From a virus: a DNA stretch of 27,817 nucleotides. The notes below the pieces were generated by a model. The model did no database searches. It saw nothing but the letters and a program-made list of their open reading frames with translations, and was not told where the DNA came from. This document shows, one piece after another, positions 25,712 to 27,817 of this stretch (the stretch's first letter is position 1; each line of letters starts with the position of its first letter). A program made the position numbers and the translations under genes. The DNA lies in IMG/VR virus record IMGVR_UViG_3300003690_000084, positions 1 to 27,817 of that record. The stretch is one strand, 5' to 3'.

Positions 25712-25905
25712 TGAAAACCAAGAACCTCCGCACCGGGATGAAAGTCCGCTTCCGGGGATCGAAAACCGAAACGATCTACAAGATCATCGGACGCGATCCG
25801 GAAATGAACCGGCGGTTCGTAGTCGGACATGACGAAGACGAAGATGGAAGCGGATATCGAGTCACCATTCACTACGTACACGAAACAGCATTGGAGCGAG
25901 CATGA
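25708..25905 (+). CDS. Small SH3-like early protein
   Basis: A 65-aa protein from the ATG at 25708 (or the next ATG at 25711), with GGAGGT just before it. Strands such as LRTGMKVRFRGSKTETIYKI, RFVVGHDEDEDGSGYRVTIH look like a small beta barrel of the type used to bind nucleic acid or peptides. This is inference. It overlaps the previous stop (ATGA) and its own stop overlaps the next ATG, giving a tight coupled run of genes. Confidence 0.55.
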   Translation: MMKTKNLRTGMKVRFRGSKTETIYKIIGRDPEMNRRFVVGHDEDEDGSGYRVTIHYVHETALERA

Positions 25906-26093
25906 ACTTCCCCATTGGATGGAAAGTCAAAGGCATCGACGGAAACGATTATCGAATCCTCGCAGCAGATCACGACCACGGAACCTACCTGATCGCGGAG
26001 ATCGCCGGCTTCGACGAAGACAGCGACCTTGGCCCTCTTCACCCCCGTTCCTACCTTTTCACCTGCCAGGTGGAAGAAAGACTCATCTCATGA
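25902..26093 (+). CDS. Small beta-rich early protein
   Basis: A 63-aa protein overlapping the previous gene by ATGA. MNFPIGWKVKGIDGNDYRIL, AADHDHGTYLIAEIAGFDED, then RSYLFTCQVEERLIS: alternating strands with a GWKVKGIDGNDYRIL opening similar in layout to its upstream neighbour, so the two may be related small barrels. No family is recognised. Confidence 0.55.
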   Translation: MNFPIGWKVKGIDGNDYRILAADHDHGTYLIAEIAGFDEDSDLGPLHPRSYLFTCQVEERLIS

Positions 26094-26377
26094 GTAGCCT
26101 CTACGAAATTGAATCCGCAGTCGAAGACTACATCCGGGGCCATTATTACCCCGAGGACTTCGACGAACTCGCGCCCGATGATGTCGAGACGGACATGGAT
26201 GAACTCTTCGAGAACACCATCGATGGCGTCATCGAAGAGATCGCAGATCGGGCACAGGGGGACCTGGACGGGATGGTCACAGATTGGTGCAACAATTACC
26301 AAGGCCAGATCGACGAGGAGTTTGAAAGCCAGATCGTAACCGCCGTCGAATCAGGCAACTACGTGATCGAAAAATGA
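26090..26377 (+). CDS. Acidic early protein
   Basis: A 95-aa protein from the ATG at 26090 (overlap ATGA). A longer frame from 25829 is not used. Acidic residues are frequent throughout (GHYYPEDFDELAPDDVETDM, DELFENTIDGVIEEIADRAQ), with few basic residues. It is predicted helical with a short CNNYQGQIDEEFESQIV segment near the end. It is the last gene of the coupled run and is followed by GC-rich hairpins. A regulatory or mimic role is possible but unsupported. Confidence 0.55.
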   Translation: MSSLYEIESAVEDYIRGHYYPEDFDELAPDDVETDMDELFENTIDGVIEEIADRAQGDLDGMVTDWCNNYQGQIDEEFESQIVTAVESGNYVIEK

Positions 26378-26537
26378 AGGGCTCTGGCCCCATTCCCCTC
26401 GATCATTCGAGGACTGGCGCGCCAACCTATGGCTCCGGGGGCGGTCCCCGGAGTCAACTCAGATTGACTATAACAGGGCTGTGCTCAGGGGTAAGTAAGA
26501 TGTGAAACAGAAAAATAATATTGTTTATATTGTGGAG
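26378..26537 (+). other. Gene-free stretch with three GC-rich inverted repeats
   Basis: Perfect inverted repeats in a row: CCTCGA-TCAT-TCGAGG (26397-26412), the palindrome TGGCGCGCCA (26415-26424), and CTCCGGGG-GCGGT-CCCCGGAG (26433-26453). None is followed by a U-tract. A GTG frame (26502-26738) reads through the next terminator and a promoter and is not accepted. This could be the end of the early operon's mRNA or a small RNA ending at the terminator. Confidence 0.45.
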
Positions 26538-26576
26538 ACCGAGGCTACCCGGAAACGGCCCTCGGTTTTCTTTCTT
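26538..26576 (+). terminator. Rho-independent terminator
   Basis: ACCGAGG (26538-26544) pairs with CCTCGGT (26560-26566), with an inner CCG-GAAA-CGG hairpin, followed by TTTTCTTTCTT. It closes the transcript coming from the early operon or from a possible small RNA. Confidence 0.85.
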
Positions 26577-26598
26577 GAGAATATTCGAATATTCTCAA
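26575..26598. promoter_or_regulatory. 24-bp perfect palindrome, likely operator
   Basis: TTGAGAATATT, CG, then its exact mirror AATATTCTCAA: a 24-bp palindrome lying 19 bp upstream of the -35 box of the next promoter and directly after a terminator. It is typical of a dimeric repressor site. It has no T-tract, so it is not a terminator. Confidence 0.7.
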
Positions 26599-26616
26599 TA
26601 ATATGGCTTATGCCTA

Positions 26617-26644
26617 TTGACATCCTGCCTGATCCTGTTATAAT
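26617..26644 (+). promoter_or_regulatory. Strong sigma70 promoter, leaderless arrangement
   Basis: TTGACA (26617-26622), a 16-nt spacer, TATAAT (26639-26644) with an extended TGn, then ACTTAC and the ATG at 26651. Both hexamers match consensus. The palindrome upstream suggests it is regulated. Confidence 0.85.
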
Positions 26645-26650
26645 ACTTAC

Positions 26651-27286
26651 ATGGAAACCACCACCACCACCAAAGGCTCCAAGAATATCATCGCTGTCTT
26701 CGATCTCGCCTCAGCAGGTGAAGTCGAGGAGGGACTGAACTGGTACGCACGAGCCGAACGCATCGCGTGCCGCTTGTCTCATGACTACGACATCGACATG
26801 GAAACATGCGCCGGTGTCATCGCTGCGCTCAGCCCGAACAACCGTTGGGAGCGGAACACGGTTGATGCCGAGAACATCATCCGCGCCTATGTTGATGGCT
26901 CACCCGATGACGCCCTAAACGTCAAGGTCTGCACCTATGGGAAGATGAAAGAAAAGGCTGTCCGCGTTCTCGAATCAAGTGGCACTACTGAGGAGATTGC
27001 TAGGATTCTGAACGGCAGGAAGATCACCGCATTCTTCTACTGCATCATCGGATCGCACGACCATGTCTGCATCGACGGACATGCCTACAGCATCTGGTTT
27101 GGTGACCGCCTCACGATGAAGGACGTGCCGAACATTGGCAAGCGCCTCTGCAATTGCATTACCGAGGACTACGTGGCTGCAACTGAACAAATCAACAACT
27201 CCTTCGGACATCAGGAATTGACCCCCTACCAGGTCCAAGCCATCACATGGTGCGCCTGGAGACGACTCCACGGTGTGACGAAATAA
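26651..27286 (+). CDS. Conserved phage protein, possible DNA-glycosylase-like fold
   Basis: A 211-aa protein. It opens METTTTTKG, then has AGVIAALSPNNRWERNTVDA and NGRKITAFFYCIIGS followed by VCIDGHAYSIWFG. It ends in a helical part (TPYQVQAITWCAWRRLHG). The 'ALSP...W..N', 'K..AF...I.G', 'V.ID.HA' and 'Y..QAITW' segments recur in a phage/plasmid family of unknown function whose layout recalls HhH-GPD base-excision glycosylases. I am not sure of that link. It is probably expressed early from the consensus promoter directly before it, without a leader. It is followed by another leaderless gene. Confidence 0.6.
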   Translation: METTTTTKGSKNIIAVFDLASAGEVEEGLNWYARAERIACRLSHDYDIDMETCAGVIAALSPNNRWERNTVDAENIIRAYVDGSPDDALNVKVCTYGKMKEKAVRVLESSGTTEEIARILNGRKITAFFYCIIGSHDHVCIDGHAYSIWFGDRLTMKDVPNIGKRLCNCITEDYVAATEQINNSFGHQELTPYQVQAITWCAWRRLHGVTK

Positions 27287-27300
27287 ATACTGAGAACCTC

Positions 27301-27329
27301 TTGACAACCACCCCAGAACAAGGTACAAT
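27301..27329 (+). promoter_or_regulatory. Sigma70 promoter, leaderless arrangement
   Basis: TTGACA (27301-27306), a 17-nt spacer, TACAAT (27324-27329), ATACGC, then the ATG at 27336. The layout is the same as at 24878-24913. Confidence 0.82.
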
Positions 27330-27335
27330 ATACGC

Positions 27336-27503
27336 ATGACAACCACCACCGATACAACCTACAATGGCTACACGAACTACGCGATGTACGATAACCTCGA
27401 AGAACAGGACTGGGCATGGATTCTCGCAGACGGCGAAGACATCTGGGATGCACTTGCACCCTACTCAATCCTCGCACAGGATGAGGATGACGATGAACGA
27501 TAA
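27336..27503 (+). CDS. Small acidic early protein, leaderless
   Basis: A 55-aa protein from the ATG at 27336. It begins with four Thr codons (MTTTTDTTYNGYTNYAMYDN) and ends in a strongly acidic tail (SILAQDEDDDER). The middle has tryptophans (QDWAWILADGEDIWDALAP). It overlaps the next gene by 11 nt in another frame. No family is recognised. Confidence 0.6.
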   Translation: MTTTTDTTYNGYTNYAMYDNLEEQDWAWILADGEDIWDALAPYSILAQDEDDDER

Positions 27504-27744
27504 GACTGCACTGTTCTTCACAAAGGACGAAATCCTCGACGTTCTAGATATACTGGAGGATGCCCGTTTCCGCGTACAAGTCGCACGTTCTCTTGAGGAA
27601 GGCTCAAACTTTCGCTGCGAACGAACCATTGATGGACTGGACGATCTGATTCACCGATTCAATTTGGCAACCAGTTGCACTAAATTCGAGAAGGACCGAA
27701 ATTCGGGCTTGACAAACGACCCAGATGGATGGTATAATGGATGA
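27493..27744 (+). CDS. Unknown early protein
   Basis: An 83-aa protein from the ATG at 27493 (a longer frame from 27364 has no plausible start signal). It begins MNDKTALFFTKDEILDVLDI, is helical and charged (EDARFRVQVARSLEEGSNFR, GLDDLIHRFNLATSCTKFEK), and ends DPDGWYNG. It overlaps the upstream gene by 11 nt and holds the next promoter in its last codons. No family recognised. Confidence 0.55.
   Translation: MNDKTALFFTKDEILDVLDILEDARFRVQVARSLEEGSNFRCERTIDGLDDLIHRFNLATSCTKFEKDRNSGLTNDPDGWYNG
27709..27738 (+). promoter_or_regulatory. Sigma70 promoter at the window's end
   Basis: TTGACA (27709-27714), an 18-nt spacer, TATAAT (27733-27738): consensus boxes inside the previous gene's end. The first in-frame ATG after the expected start of transcription is at 27764, with AAGGA 14 nt upstream. 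Confidence 0.75.
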
Positions 27745-27817
27745 GAAGGAACTCGATGAACTGATGCAGATGAGCATTGAAGAACGCTGGAGAGAACTAC
27801 TCGACGATGCAGATGAT
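27737..27817 (+). CDS. Partial early gene (start uncertain)
   Basis: An open frame continues past the window edge: MDEKELDELMQMSIEERWRE, then LLDDADD. The ATG at 27737 overlaps the -10 box, so from that promoter the usable start would be 27764 (MQMSIEERW). The sequence is charged and helical, like the neighbouring small early proteins. Confidence 0.45.
   Translation, partial: MDEKELDELMQMSIEERWRELLDDADD

Noticed and set aside
26502-26738. Plus-strand GTG frame of 78 codons
   Set aside because: It runs through a terminator, a palindrome and a promoter and into the next gene, with proline and serine runs from frame-shifted ACC repeats. Not a real gene.
1-27817. CRISPR arrays, insertion sequences, integrase and attachment sites
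   Set aside because: I looked for regularly spaced repeats, transposase motifs and tRNA-like direct repeats and saw none that I could support.

Overview
The window is part of the genome of a tailed phage of the T4 superfamily (myovirus). Recognisable T4-type proteins are the baseplate tube-cap protein gp48, head-completion protein gp4, a tube/baseplate-tube protein of the gp54/gp19 kind, gp26 (followed by a -1 frameshift extension), ssDNA-binding protein gp32 and late-transcription coactivator gp33. T4-type late promoters (TATAAATA) and at least four proteins with a T4-like capsid-targeting leader support the same assignment. Most of the window is AT-rich. The host cannot be fixed from the sequence. 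The iscU gene looks proteobacterial, and the tmRNA is one-piece, which argues against an alphaproteobacterial source.

Layout. 1-3.2 kb: baseplate/neck genes (gp48 on minus; gp4, tube protein, gp26 and frameshift extension on plus). 3.2-4.4 kb: gp33-gp32 operon on minus, with two look-alike hairpins just before gp32. 4.4-9.2 kb: virion structural proteins, one with a trypsin-like serine protease domain. 9.2-12.9 kb: a packed minus-strand accessory operon containing tRNA-Leu, GMP reductase (guaC), a zinc deaminase-like protein, tRNA-Arg, the Fe-S scaffold iscU, an Lsm-like protein, Hsp20 and several very small genes. 13-14.8 kb: a large structural protein with its own late promoter. 14.8-16.35 kb: two terminators, a structured gene-free stretch, a complete phage-encoded tmRNA (ssrA), a zinc-ribbon protein, an HTH protein with a consensus sigma70 promoter, and tRNA-Asn and tRNA-Lys. 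16.35-18.4 kb: small minus-strand genes (PD-(D/E)XK-like, membrane proteins, tRNA-Ile, WYL_2-like). 18.4-23.8 kb: internal head proteins, expressed in part from overlapping divergent late promoters. 23.8-24.4 kb: an endonuclease VII/HNH-type gene. 24.4 kb to the end: a GC-richer early-type region of small plus-strand genes.

The most unusual signal is in the last region and at a few other places. A sigma70-type promoter sits so that 6 nt separate the -10 box from an ATG, which predicts leaderless mRNAs. Several of these genes also begin with a CA-rich, Thr-coding stretch (ATG, then ACC repeats). Together with a tmRNA and five tRNAs, mostly for A/T-rich codons, this suggests a phage that manages host translation at several levels. 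guaC plus the deaminase-like gene would act on nucleotide pools, iscU on Fe-S assembly, Hsp20 on protein folding, and the capsid-targeted proteins are likely delivered with the DNA at infection.
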